Source: Pseudevernia furfuracea
Taxonomy: Eukaryota; Ascomycota; Lecanoromycetes; Lecanorales; Parmeliaceae
Direction of reading: 5' to 3'
Length of the DNA stretch: 64,000 bases
Assembly: GCA_022315425.1 (NCBI GenBank)
Contig: JAIUPT010000032.1
Span: 1,600,501-1,664,500, forward strand
Position 1 is the stretch's first letter. Every line of letters begins with the position of its first letter. Made by a program: the position numbers and the translations under genes. Below the pieces are notes generated by a model. That model saw nothing but the letters and a program-made list of their open reading frames with translations, was not told the DNA's origin and ran no database searches. Below, piece after piece: positions 43,378 to 53,625 of the stretch.

Positions 43378-43981
43378 GAGTGGCGGTTTGTTTGTTGGGG
43401 GTTGGAATGAGGGTCGGGTCGGGATGGGGGAGGAGTGGGAGTGGGATTGGGATGGGATGGGGTGGGGTGGGAAAAGCGGTTGTGTGTTTTGTGTGTTTTG
43501 TGTGTTTTGTGTATGTGTGTTCAAGTGGGTTGGGTCATTGTTGTAGATCTGGAAATTGATCTAATTGATCCAATTGTATAGATAGATAGATAGATAGATA
43601 GATATATACATCATTCCTTCTCGTACCTTTCACTTCCGAGCACGGAACTTTGCTGCAAAGAAAGATGGAACGGTTCACCACCAAGTTACTACATAGGAAC
43701 GTTGTCAAACATGCACGTCGTCCGGTTAATAGCGGTGGGCATCCAATCTCTTCTCTCTTTCCCGTCGAAAATTTCGTCTGATCAAAAACATGATTTTCTA
43801 TTCTATTTTATTTTACTTGTACTTTACTTTACCTCATTAGATTAGATTTAGATTTAGATTCCCCATCAACAACGCGGTCGGTCCAAGAAGAAAGACTCCA
43901 AAACAGAGTGGAGAGACGATGGTGGCAGTGGCGTGTAACAAAAACGCCATTTATTTCCCCACTCCTCGTTCCTAAAAAAGC
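43378..43981. other. Convergent intergenic region with simple repeats
   Basis: The ATP-grasp and MFS transporter genes end here from opposite sides. Simple repeats are GGGATGGGGT-type at 43437-43470, GTGTTTTGT at 43482-43512, and TAGA at 43578-43605. No gene. Confidence 0.6.
43578..43605. repeat. TAGA tetranucleotide microsatellite
   Basis: Six to seven perfect copies. Confidence 0.9.
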
Positions 43982-45787
43982 TTAAGACGTGGCGAATTTG
44001 CTGCGGGCCCTCAGACTGGCGCCCTTGTAGTAGAGGGCGAACATGCCGACGATGCCCATGACGCTCAGGCCCGCGAGCAGGGAGACGCCCCGGTCGACGC
44101 CGAGGTTGAGGAAGAGCGGGCGGGCGAAGAGGATGCTGCCGCAGGCCACGGCGGAGCGGAAGAAGTCGTTGCCGGCGAAGAGCGAGGCGGCGTACTGCGG
44201 GTACGACAGCGGCACGTAGACGAAGACGCACTGCAGGATCACGAAGCAGGACCCGGCGTAGACGACGATGCCGACGACGCTGGCGATCCAGGGCAGGTCG
44301 GGCCGCGCGGTCCAGGCGAAGATGAAGAGGCCGACGGGCGGGAGGAAGGACCCGATGAGCGCGGGCACGAGCCGGTGTTCCTGCGCGCGCAGCCCGTGCG
44401 CCATGATGTCCGGCACCAGGTAGAAGTACAGGTAGGCGACGTAGACGAGCGCTCCGAGGCCGCAGGCGACGAGGATGCAGGTGAAGAGGACGCCGACGAT
44501 GCCGAGGGAGAAGTTGTAGAAGACCGGGTATACGAGCGGGAAGACTTCGAAGAAAGAGTAGTAGATTCCATAGACTAGGGCGGTGTAGAGGTTTACGAAT
44601 GCGATGGCGGGGTCTTTGATGGTTATCTCCAGGGGCTTGATGAGGGCGGATATGATCACTTGGGTTGGCTTGATGTTCTTCTGGTCGATTTCCGATTGCG
44701 AACGCAGCCGGCTGTCGCCGGTCAGTGCGCGGAGGCGTTTGGCGCGGCGGAGGAGTATGTTAGGGGTTGAGGTCTCGGGCACGAAAAGGAACATGAGGAC
44801 GAAGACGGGGCCGGCGATCCAGAGGATTTCCCAGAGCGACCAGCGCCAGCCTTTGGCCGGGACTGCAAAGCCGGATAATAGGGGCCCGAGAGCGGGACCG
44901 CAATAGGCAGCGGAGACCCAAAGGGTGAGGGCGTAGGGGAGCTTCAGGAGGGAATACATGTCTTGCATTGTGGCGCCGCCATTGGCGAGGCAAGGGCTGC
45001 CGAAGAAACCTTGAAGGAAACGGAGCACGAGGAGGCCTGCGAAGTTTTTGACTAAAGCCGTCGGGATGGAAAGGATGACGAAGATCAACATTGTGACGGC
45101 GTAGACTGGATTTCGACCGACGATGGGGATTTCGCTCAGGGGCGCAAAAATCAATGGTCCCATGCCGTAGGCGAGAACGTAAAGGGAGAGAGGGAGCGAA
45201 GCGTCAGTGGGGGAGACGCCGAATTCTTTGATGACGCCGGCTTCACTGGAGGTGTAGATTGCAGAGCCGCAGTAGACGGCGAATGTGTAGGCGCAGATGA
45301 GCATGGCGACAAAGCCGCGCTTCCCATTGGACCAATTCTGGGGGTTTGCTGCATCGTCTGTCGTGTACCAGTCCACTAGGATATTGCCGTCTGATGTTCT
45401 TTGGGGTACGATGGCCAATGATTTTGTGCGCTCGATTTGCAATTCTGCTTCGATTCCTAGGCGTTCTTCGGTGTATGGTTTCGTACTTTCTCGGCTTCTG
45501 GGGCGCGATAATGCAGTCGGTGCCTCGATATCACCAGACTTGACGCTGCGGGTTGTGACACGCTGTTGGAGCTCGGGGAAGTCTTCCAATTGCTTGGCAT
45601 TCTTTTCGTCTTGCTCTGAATCCGACCGTGATGGGTTCGACTTGTCTGAATCAGGCGCGTTCAGCATGGTGTTGTAGGTTTGTGGGAGTTGGAAGCCAGG
45701 GAGCTCTTCCGGATATCTGAGGACTTTGTTCCTGGCGAGGAATCGAAGAAGCTGCCCAATGGGCGCCTCGCGAATTAGGTCTGACAT
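43982..45787 (-). CDS. MFS transporter, DHA1 drug:H+ antiporter type (Flr1/Mdr1-like)
   Basis: Single-exon protein of 601 residues, about 140 of them a cytosolic N-terminus that begins LIREAPIGQLLRFLARN and contains LRYPEELPGFQLP. That leader is characteristic of Flr1/CaMdr1-type exporters. The pre-TM1 block is DAANPQNWSNGKR. Twelve hydrophobic segments follow. The TM2-3 region has YVLAYGMGPLIFAPLSEIPIVGRNP (in parts: GPLIFAPLSEIPIVGR), which is motif A of the DHA1 family, and the TM5 region has WVSAAYCGPALGPLLSGFA, motif C of proton antiporters. It sits directly after the mycosporine-type cluster in convergent orientation, so it could export the mycosporine to the wall or outside the cell. 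General drug and stress efflux is the alternative. The lack of introns and the GC-rich 3' part resemble the ATP-grasp gene. Confidence 0.93.
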   Translation of the reverse strand: MSDLIREAPIGQLLRFLARNKVLRYPEELPGFQLPQTYNTMLNAPDSDKSNPSRSDSEQDEKNAKQLEDFPELQQRVTTRSVKSGDIEAPTALSRPRSRESTKPYTEERLGIEAELQIERTKSLAIVPQRTSDGNILVDWYTTDDAANPQNWSNGKRGFVAMLICAYTFAVYCGSAIYTSSEAGVIKEFGVSPTDASLPLSLYVLAYGMGPLIFAPLSEIPIVGRNPVYAVTMLIFVILSIPTALVKNFAGLLVLRFLQGFFGSPCLANGGATMQDMYSLLKLPYALTLWVSAAYCGPALGPLLSGFAVPAKGWRWSLWEILWIAGPVFVLMFLFVPETSTPNILLRRAKRLRALTGDSRLRSQSEIDQKNIKPTQVIISALIKPLEITIKDPAIAFVNLYTALVYGIYYSFFEVFPLVYPVFYNFSLGIVGVLFTCILVACGLGALVYVAYLYFYLVPDIMAHGLRAQEHRLVPALIGSFLPPVGLFIFAWTARPDLPWIASVVGIVVYAGSCFVILQCVFVYVPLSYPQYAASLFAGNDFFRSAVACGSILFARPLFLNLGVDRGVSLLAGLSVMGIVGMFALYYKGASLRARSKFATS

Positions 45788-46796
45788 GCTACACAGGCTT
45801 CGTGGGTATGATTATGAAAGAAGGCGTAGAGGTGAAATTGGAGAGAGAGAATGACTGGAGACAGGGAAGGATAAGGAAGAGTAGGAGAAGACAAGGACCT
45901 CTTTAAATGAAGAAAGAAAGTGTCAAGTCGGTCTGACTAAGTTTAGTATTTCAGCTACATCATACATGGTTGCTTGATAATAAGAAGAGCAGTCAGCGAT
46001 AGATAAGTACCTTCAGGTACTAGACTACTAAGGTAGTAGTATCTTACATTCGGACTTTTGCATGAAATGAAATGAAATGCGAGAGATGCTGATAAAACTC
46101 AGTAGTAAATTTAATATTTAATATTTGTTCGACTTTTGAGTCTTGATTTCTAATCAACGCGTGTATGCTTGGGAGATAATCAGTCAATAAGAAATCAATA
46201 AGAAATCAATAAGAAATCAATAAAGGGTCTTAAACTCCACCAACTCTAGGATTGTTAAGGCGGTGGGATAATAATTGTCCCGGCTCTGAGTCACGTTTGT
46301 GAGCACTTAACATACTCGACTCCTCTATGACGTGTCCGATAAGTCCGACGCAACACCTATTCTATCACAGCGATACTTATGAAAGAAGGAAAAAGGAGCA
46401 TGCTCGGTAAGCAGAATCTTGTTGTTTCATTTCTTAAGTGCTGAAGAGGCATGCATGGTGGTCTTGATGGAGGAATCTTGCAATCGCAGCTAAGATACTA
46501 AGCTTACTTTAGCGAGTCTTCCAGCTCTGGCGTCTTGGCGTCTTGGCGTCATCAACGGCATTTGCCAGACCAAAACCCTTCCACCATTCCTTCAAAGAGG
46601 CTACCCTCGCCAGTTCAGCAAGCTTCCTGACCAGTCATAATACCAGCTATATCACCCAAAATAGGCCGCTACCTTCCCACCCCCCTGACAACACTCGTTC
46701 CTTGACAGCGTCACATTGGTGACATCTCTGTGCGAATACCTTACATTGCTCCACTCCGCCCAAGGGCTCCTCCAACCTAACCTCCCGTCTCTCACA
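45788..46796. other. Intergenic region with AATCAATAAG repeats
   Basis: Promoter side of both the MFS gene (-) and SEC72 (+), which diverge. Around 46183-46222 there are four copies of AATCAATAAG. No gene seen. Confidence 0.55.
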
Positions 46797-47408
46797 ATGG
46801 ACGAAACATTCACCCTCCTCCCGATCCAAATGGATACCGCCAGCAAATCCCTCTCCTCCCCCACCCCCACCCTCGACTCCGACCTCACAGCCCTCAACAC
46901 CCTCCACCGCGCCATCCTCGCCCTCCCCAACCAAATCCCCCCTCCCCCCACAAACATCAACCCCAAACGCTCCGCCCAAATACAGAAAATGCGCGACCAA
47001 GGCAACACCTCTCTCCGCACATCCAAATCCTCCCCCTCGCCCGCTCAGGCTCAAGAGGCCATCAAGCTGTACACCTACGGCATCGAGATGGCGCTGGGAA
47101 GACCGAGTTGGGAGCCGAGTGCTATAGTGAAAGAGGAGGCCGGTGTTTTGTTTGCGAATCGCGCCCAGGCGTATATGGCGGCGCAGATGTGGCCCGAGGG
47201 GGCGAGTGATGGGGAGACAAGTGTGGAGTTGAAGAGGAATGGGAATGGGAAGGCGTGGTGGAGGAGGGGGAGGTGTCTTTGTGAGATGGGAAGGTGGGAG
47301 GAGGCGAGGATGTGGGTGCAGAGTGGGTTGGAGGTTGACGGGAATGAGCAGGATTTGTCGGGGCTCGCGAGGGAAATTGCTAATCATTTGGACAAGGGTG
47401 ATAAATGA
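46797..47408 (+). CDS. SEC72: Sec72-like TPR protein of the ER post-translational translocon
   Basis: Single-exon protein of 203 residues, starting at MDETFTLLPIQMD; an upstream in-frame start would add a leader that does not look coding. The N-terminal part has the helical stretch ALNTLHRAILALPNQIPPPPTNINPKRSAQI. TPR repeats follow: KMRDQGNTSL, AIKLYTYGIEMALGRPSWEP, LFANRAQAYMAAQMWPEGASDGE, KAWWRRGRCLCEMGRWEEA. The pattern of IPPPP-NPKRSAQI followed by IEMALGRP-WEP is that of ascomycete Sec72. In yeast, Sec72 with Sec71 binds Hsp70 chaperones at the Sec62/63 translocon and helps post-translational import into the ER. No membrane segment, consistent with peripheral attachment. Confidence 0.85.
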   Translation: MDETFTLLPIQMDTASKSLSSPTPTLDSDLTALNTLHRAILALPNQIPPPPTNINPKRSAQIQKMRDQGNTSLRTSKSSPSPAQAQEAIKLYTYGIEMALGRPSWEPSAIVKEEAGVLFANRAQAYMAAQMWPEGASDGETSVELKRNGNGKAWWRRGRCLCEMGRWEEARMWVQSGLEVDGNEQDLSGLAREIANHLDKGDK

Positions 47409-47684
47409 AGAGATGGATCCGGAGGGGGAAATAAGTGGGAAGATGACTATACTTTCTCTGAAGGATTTGCGATATCATGCATTGCGAAGGAGTTGAAGAT
47501 CATTATTGAGGGAAGTAACGGTTGGGTCTTGCAGTCCGCCCAGATTTTCTCCCTTCTGTCCAGAAGGAATCCAAAGATTCTACAATACATATCAGTCTCA
47601 TGATTGCTCTGATAAATCATCAATCATCAGTCATCGCTCGTTCACCCCAAATTCGTCGCCCTCCACCTCCTCCTCGACGGCCAC

Positions 47685-48253
47685 CTAATTTGAATCCAGC
47701 ACCACAACCTCCGCCTCCCCGTCCCCAATCGACTCAACCTTCACCTCATCCCCAGCATTCCACCCCTCCACAAACGCCCCATCTCCTTCCTCCAGCACCG
47801 TCTCCCCTCGACCCTAATCTTCGCCCCGACCCTCCGCATCGGCAAATGCATACACACCTTCCTCCTCACCTTCTGTGCCACCACCACCACCACCACCACC
47901 ACCTCCTCCCCCCCTCCCTCTCCAACCCTCCAACTCGCACTACCCCCCCGCCCAATAATCCCCGCCCCCGTCAAAAAATCCGCATGGATCGGAACCGTCC
48001 CCCCCAAACGCCGGCACCGCCCCCCCCCGTTCCTCCCGCCCCGTCGCCGCACTGGGCTTGAGCCGTTTTGCGTCGGCGCCGAACCGTTGGTAGCGAGGGT
48101 CCTGGTATCGGGCGGAGGAGAAGGTGTGGTGGCTGGTGTCGTTGAGCCAGCCGTGGTTGGCGTGGTCGCGGGAGGAGGAGCGGCGTGGGGTGATTTTCCG
48201 GGGGGTTGGGACATGGTCTCTTTTGTTGCCGTGACTTTTGCTGTTGCGGACAT
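47685..48253 (-). pseudogene. Pirin-like cupin remnant with frameshift
   Basis: From the ATG at 48253 the minus strand reads a low-complexity Pro/Thr/Ser leader, then TVPIHADFLTGAGIIGRG, a run of valines from a (CAC)n tract, VCMHLPMRRVGAKIRVEG. A one-base shift near 47806 is then needed to continue as ETVLEEGDGAFVEGWNAGDE and EAEVVVLDS before a stop at 47685. The second half resembles the C-terminal cupin strand set of short fungal pirin-like proteins; the N-terminal pirin half is missing. The frame change and the expanded CAC repeat suggest a decayed gene, although a sequencing error in the low-complexity tract is possible. The Pro-rich open frame on the plus strand across the same bases is a shadow. 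Confidence 0.4.
47878..47906. repeat. CAC trinucleotide repeat
   Basis: About nine copies; it gives the valine run on the minus strand of the pirin-like remnant. Confidence 0.9.
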
Positions 48254-48916
48254 GAGATGGTTTTTTGGGGTGGGGAGGAAAGGGGGGGGGGGGTTTGTGT
48301 GCTAAGGGAAGGGGGGGAATGGATGGATGTTTTGGCTGTGCGACGGTGCTGTTGGACTTGGAAAAAAGGGGGAAGGGGAATTTTTTTTTCGATGAAGGAA
48401 AGACAAGTGGAGGGGTGAGTGAGGAAGGCTCTTATTTTTTATATACTTCAAAAGGAGAATCTGGTAAACTTCGAGGACTTAGGAGTGGTTTTGTCGAAAA
48501 GCAATGCAAGGTAGGTGCAAGTGGAATCTGTAAGCCCTCATCAATCATGACGCTGGCAAAGTAGACGAACCGATTAGGCTATCGGAGAACGTTAGAAAGA
48601 CCTTATTTATTTATTAATATAGTGTATAAATATTGTTTTGGGGATGAGTAGGATGTTTCTGCAGTTCAATCAGTCTAGGCGGGTTCAACATGACCCCGTT
48701 GAGACGGCAAAGAGATCTTGAGGAATTTCTAAGAATGAGTCGATGCAGGCTTGCTAAATCGATTATGTTGATGTATGTGCAACGCTACTCATGCTCTTTT
48801 CCACCTTCCCACTGATAGACTCCTGATTCTTTACAAAGTGAATGCTGTGAGAATACATTGAGAACGCCGTGGAATGCAACGAGTACCCTTAGCACTGGTA
48901 CATTTATACATGCAAA
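48254..48916. other. Intergenic region, nothing recognised
   Basis: G-rich low-complexity DNA up to about 48420 (a run of ten or more G near 48282-48293), then AT-rich sequence. No gene. Confidence 0.5.
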
Positions 48917-50947
48917 TCATTGCGGGGTATCATTTTCATCCCTCTCGTTTGCTTTCCCCTTACTCCCTTCCCGATTCAGTCGAAAGAAATCAAAGTTAGC
49001 ACTGACGCTCTGTGACCTGATGGCAGTGTGTGGACGCTCGCCGTCGACTTCCACCGCTTCTTCTGGCAGCTGGGATGCCTTCAAGAGCGTAGAGCCAGTC
49101 TCGCCACCACTTGACGCTACAGTGGCTCGTTGAGACTTTGATTTACGTAGCCCCGATGGTCGTCTCCGGGTTGATGGAGAGTCCTGACCTCTTCGTATTT
49201 CGTCTGCAACCACGGCGCTCAACGAAGATGATAATGGTGATACAAAAGGTCCTGGCGTCAATCGAGCCATAGAGCGCCTTGAAAGTCCCGAGGGCCGATT
49301 AGGCGTTGAAGGGGCGTTTGGCGTTGCTGGAGGGTGAGTGCGTTGTGCCTCGGACGGCAACAGTGGGGATGATATGGCAGTGTCACTTAGCCGTGGTCTA
49401 CTTGAGGCGGAGACGTTGCCAGTCGACTGCCAAGGTTCCTCGAGTATGGAGGACTTGGTTCCTGACATCTGTGATGATGCAGCTGATGTATGTGAAAGTA
49501 GTCTGGGTGGCGTTTTTGTCGATGAGGGTCGCCTGTTTATTTGCTGCTTTGATGATCGTCTTGATCCATTGGGTCCGTCGAGGACGAAGCTGACTGATGA
49601 CTTTCGTCGCGTAGGGTGCTCTTCGTTATTGTCTACCTCGTCTTGGTATATCTCCTCATCCACTAGTCCTATCGTGTTCTCTTCATCCTCAAGATCGTCA
49701 GTATCCCCTTCACTATCCTTTCCTGCTCTCCCACTTGTAATCAGATACACTCCCAAGAATGTTAATGTACAGCCTCCGAAGAATTTACCAAATCGACTCG
49801 CATCGGCTGCCTGAAAGTCTCTGTATAACACAGCGCTTCCTATTATGACCGAAATCGTGAAGAGGACGAATTGTACAGGGATGACCTGAGTAGAATCGAA
49901 TCTTTGTAGCGCACGATTGACGTATCGTATTTGGGCCAGTGCCGATACAACAAGTATGAAGACAAGGAGATAGGTGATGGGGAAGGTCAGGGCGCGCCAG
50001 AGAGTATCCGATAATAGAGATGCGACACCTTTGGTGGACAAGGCAGTGTAGCCTCCTATCATTTCTGTTAGCCCTGCTTCGACCGGGGGCGCTTCCAAGT
50101 CATAATCACCACAGAGGGCAACAAGGCCTAGATCGATCAGTATCGTCTTCTCCCCATATCTCCCACTCGCCCACATCAGCACTATGATGAGCGTTGCCGT
50201 TATCCCCAAGTACGTCTCGAATTCCCACCGCGTTATTGCTGCCCAGACATCGTGTGGTCCCATCTTCGTCTCCGAGTTTTTTGCGCTGAGTACAATCGTC
50301 ACTGCACCACCTATGGCAACAAGCACCCCCCAAAGGTCTCGCTGCCGAAAGCGTTCGTGAAGTAGACATGGTGCAATGATGCAATTTGATACTAAGGCGA
50401 CCACACCGAGAGGCGAGACGATGGACGCAGGGGCAAATCCATAGGCGATAAAGTTACCAGCTTCGCCCGCGACCATTAAAACTATGCCGATCCACCAGTA
50501 AAGGGACTTCAGGTATGTCTTCTTCTCTGCTTGGGGTCTCGGCTTTTCCGACTGTTTTATGGTAGACTCCGAAGAGCTACGAGAGTGCAGCAATCCGTTA
50601 TGCGCGCCTGGTACATGTATGTAATCTTCTGTAGGGTTCTGACCGTTTGTAGGCTGTCCGTCCTCCAGTGGGGCGTTCAGGTTGGCTTTTATCCTGTCCT
50701 CTGCGATTTTGCTCTGCTGCGTCCCGTAGCCCCTCTGAACATTCTTTGAGTGCCTCGTTTTCCATGGCTTCTTCTGCTCCTCCTGCTCTCGAGCGAGCCG
50801 TATGTGAGCGTAGCGTTGGATGTTTAGAGCGAAGGAGATGAGAATGTTGCCAATGATGGCGGTGACAATCCCGATGAGGGAAGACCATTCCCGTAGTGTG
50901 GAGCCAGTGTTACTGTCGTCAGAGACGTGTAGACGGTTCCCCGACAT
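48917..50947 (-). CDS. NIPA-type magnesium transporter
   Basis: The frame is open for 676 codons, but the block GLVALC-GDYDLEAPPVEAG-GGYTALSTKGV shows an in-frame 54-bp intron at 50056-50109 (donor GTGATT, branch GGGCTAAC, acceptor AATGATAG). Spliced, the protein is 658 residues and restores the conserved LCGGYTALSTKGVASLLS. The membrane part has about nine helices, for example LIGIVTAIIGNILISFALNI, SLYWWIGIVLMVAGEAGNF, PLGVVALVSNCIIAPCLL, VLVAIGGAVTIVLSA, and VIPVQFVLFTISVIIGSAVLY. This is the NIPA family (related to the drug/metabolite transporter fold), associated with Mg2+ transport in animals. The last 270 residues are a Ser/Arg/Pro-rich cytosolic tail, probably phosphorylated. Fungal members have not been assigned clear substrates; Mg2+ is inferred. 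Confidence 0.9.
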   Translation of the reverse strand: MSGNRLHVSDDSNTGSTLREWSSLIGIVTAIIGNILISFALNIQRYAHIRLAREQEEQKKPWKTRHSKNVQRGYGTQQSKIAEDRIKANLNAPLEDGQPTNGQNPTEDYIHVPGAHNGLLHSRSSSESTIKQSEKPRPQAEKKTYLKSLYWWIGIVLMVAGEAGNFIAYGFAPASIVSPLGVVALVSNCIIAPCLLHERFRQRDLWGVLVAIGGAVTIVLSAKNSETKMGPHDVWAAITRWEFETYLGITATLIIVLMWASGRYGEKTILIDLGLVALCGDYDLEAPPVEAGLTEMIGGYTALSTKGVASLLSDTLWRALTFPITYLLVFILVVSALAQIRYVNRALQRFDSTQVIPVQFVLFTISVIIGSAVLYRDFQAADASRFGKFFGGCTLTFLGVYLITSGRAGKDSEGDTDDLEDEENTIGLVDEEIYQDEVDNNEEHPTRRKSSVSFVLDGPNGSRRSSKQQINRRPSSTKTPPRLLSHTSAASSQMSGTKSSILEEPWQSTGNVSASSRPRLSDTAISSPLLPSEAQRTHPPATPNAPSTPNRPSGLSRRSMARLTPGPFVSPLSSSLSAVVADEIRRGQDSPSTRRRPSGLRKSKSQRATVASSGGETGSTLLKASQLPEEAVEVDGERPHTAIRSQSVSANFDFFRLNREGSKGKANERDENDTPQ

Positions 50948-51521
50948 GGAGGCTTTCTAGGCTGAGTAGTCTCCGTTGGAGAGGCCCTGGGGGAGACGCT
51001 GCTCGAGACTGCTCAAGCGTACGCGTAAGGCTATTTCTAGTTGCTGGATGTACGGTCACGGATTCCTAAGACAAGGCCGGCCCGCGTAGTATGTAGGTTT
51101 CAGACGGGTCATTATCAACAATCACAGAATCATCAGGATGATGTTTAGATCTTGGTTGGCGGCGAAAAGCGTCATTGTCCGAAGATCTACCGCCAACCGA
51201 ACGATGAAAGAATGATCCTGGCCTCTCTGGATGATAGTCAAATTGAACGGGTATCAAACTACATGTAACTGGCGTTCGATTGTTCAGTCATACCAAAACC
51301 CTCGAAGCAAGGTCATGGTAACGAGTCGCACTTCCCTCATGCAGGGCATATTGTGAGCTGCAATGTTTTCGGCTCGCGGACAATAGATTCCTCATCAACT
51401 ACGCTCTTGAATGATTGCGTGCCCAGCTTTCATTGACTCAATATGATAATGTCTGATACATCGTTCGGATAAAGGTTGAAAGCTTATGTCCTCAAATTGA
51501 ACATCTCTAAGATGGCAATAT
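50948..51521. other. Intergenic region, nothing recognised
   Basis: 5' flank of the NIPA gene and 3' flank of the MARVEL-like gene. No coding features. Confidence 0.5.
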
Positions 51522-52620
51522 TCATCGACCATAATCACCCTCTGGAAAGTCGACCCTGCCACCGCTAGCATATCCACCATGGTCAAAACCCATTGCTAAA
51601 TTAGGTCTAGACGGACGTCCTCCAATCTGCATTGGCAAAGGCTGCAACCCTCCCACGGGCTGGCTCTCGTTGGAAAGGTGCGTGTCGTACCCAGAATTGT
51701 TGACTGAATACTGAAAGGTTGGCCGGGACTGAGGTCGCTGCGAAGATTCATAGGTGTGTCCGCCACCATAATAGCTGCTGTCGACGGGTTCGAAACCTAG
51801 CTCGGCAGGCGCAAGGTGTGATTGTTGCAGATTCCAGGTAATGGGCCCACTGGGATGGGTTTGCTCTTCTACGTTCGTGTGCGTAAACGGGGTGTGGTCT
51901 TCGTCCGAGTGATTGAGCTGCACATTCTCATGATCACTGAGCTTGTCACTTGTCTCCGCCGAGAAGTCTTGGTCTTCAATGGGTAGATGCTCAGCATCCT
52001 GGATCGAATACTCTGGCGGGGAACCGTTCTTTCTGTAGTAGGATACACCGTAGATCGAGAAGGCAGTTGTAATTGCGAACAGTAGGCTAGAACCAAAAAT
52101 GAGCAGTGCTAATCGGATTGAGAGTACAGTGTCCCTACCATATGATGATACCAAGTATCCAAGCATCCTGACCCAGCTTGCACTTGCTTACAGGCCCCCA
52201 AGCAAACTTTTCACACAAACTGTCCTTGCTCTTCCAATCTTTTGCCGCATGGGATCCTTGTTCGACCCATGCTACCAGGCAGGCAAAGGCGGCGAGCCAG
52301 AGTATGGTGTAGACGATGTCGATGACAGCATGAGAGTAGGCATTGGAAAAGCGGCGTATCCGTTTGAAAACAGGGGAAGCCGTCTGGTAGATGAGAGCAG
52401 GTATGCAGCACCAGCACTGCAGAAGCATTAGTTCTTCGCCTTGGTAAGACAGTTCTTAGCAATTACTTACTAGGGTGAAGTAGTACCAAATCCTCCCATC
52501 AAGTTTGCCTTCCTTGGTGACGATGGCAATGGTTATAGCCCACGCAACAAAGATGGCCAAGGCTTGGATGGCATGAATCACGTTCTTCGCTCGCTGATAG
52601 TACTGCGCGAACGGAGTCAT
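51522..52620 (-). CDS. MARVEL-like four-helix membrane protein
   Basis: Predicted exons are 52471-52620 (50 codons), 52139-52416 and 51522-52086, giving 330 residues; introns 54 and 52 bp with GTAAGT/GTAGGG donors and CTGCAG/TTCTAG acceptors, phases consistent. Four hydrophobic helices are seen: AIQALAIFVAWAITIAIV, WYYFTLCWCCIPALIYQ, AVIDIVYTILWLAAFACLVAWV, and the last across the second intron, WILGIIICLLFAITTAFSIYG. The segment between TM3 and TM4 carries a cysteine pair (CEKFAWGPVSKC), as in MARVEL proteins. These act in membrane apposition and eisosome-like domains (Nce102/Sur7-like relatives). The 170-residue cytosolic tail is Ser/His/Gly-rich and low complexity. Function is inferred from fold only. 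Confidence 0.82.
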
Positions 52621-53625
52621 GGGAGTAATTGACCGGTCAAGCTTGAGGTGAGCAAAGAAAAAGAAGGAATCAGGCAGCTAATTGTATCCTCCGCTGCGAA
52701 TCGAGAAGCTGTCGGTTAGGAGTGAAGTGCTTCTGTCTCAGGTAATCTGAGATAAATGCTTCGTAGTGGCGGAGGTAAGACACGTTGGAGGCTGAAGCAG
52801 CAAATGCTGCTCTATTGAATCGATCAACCCATCATTGATGATGCAGCCGTGGCTCAGGCAATGCTGGGAAGTCGTGGAAGCTGCGAAGCCTCCGCACCTC
52901 CTCACCACGACGCGAATGATGAGCCTAAAAATAGACTGGGCGCCAAGGTTCTGCGGAGAGTCCTGCCGATTATCTCCCGTCCGCAACGCATTACTACTCT
53001 GGTGGTGTACCTACATACGTACATATAAATTTTTGCTGAGAGCTGAGATTTCACAATGTCACCAGCTTTAACACGATAATTCGATCTCCAATGGCAGGAC
53101 CTACCTCTTGGCATCGGGGAGCTCTAAAGGTACATAGTACATACCACGGCCTGGATAAGATTGATTGGTTCCACCAGCTCTTAAGCGATCACCTCGGCAA
53201 AAGAGTGTGCCTGGACCTGCCCCCGCATGAGATGGCCCGCGTGACGACGTTCGCTAGGAGCATACTAGATTACTAGAAGCATGCTAGAAGGATACCGGGA
53301 TTCTCTAGAGAGACGGTGAGCGTCCTGATCGGGACTTTCATAGCGAGCTTTGAGCCTGAGTTTCGCTCCTCGCTTCGTGAAACAGGTCATGCATGTTATT
53401 ATCTGCCTATGAACATGTGCGGCGATATGTATCCCCCAGCAAACTTTCGTCAAAATCCTATCTACCAATTGTCAACGTACTACTTGTCTCTCTTGTTGCC
53501 CAAGAGGATGGGCTGCTGACACAAGTTTCCATGCCTCACATTCACTCGCTCCGGTCTACTCCCTTCCTAGCCTTTACTAGTCTTCTCATTGTTTGTTAAT
53601 CACTTTTGCAGCAGCCATCGCCAGC
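52621..53625. other. Intergenic region, nothing recognised
   Basis: Divergent spacer between the MARVEL-like gene (-) and the acyl-CoA-ligase-like gene (+). Several short frames without features. Confidence 0.5.

Noticed and set aside
42772..43524. 250-codon minus-strand frame opposite the ATP-grasp gene
   Set aside because: Antisense shadow of a GC-rich coding region and of the downstream simple repeats; no domain.
42564..43559. 331-codon open frame on the plus strand, in another frame than the ATP-grasp ligase
   Set aside because: It is Arg/Pro-rich low complexity produced by high GC codon use of the ligase gene; the ligase frame has all motifs.
47522..48061. Pro/His-rich plus-strand frame
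   Set aside because: Shadow of the C-rich strand of the pirin-like remnant.
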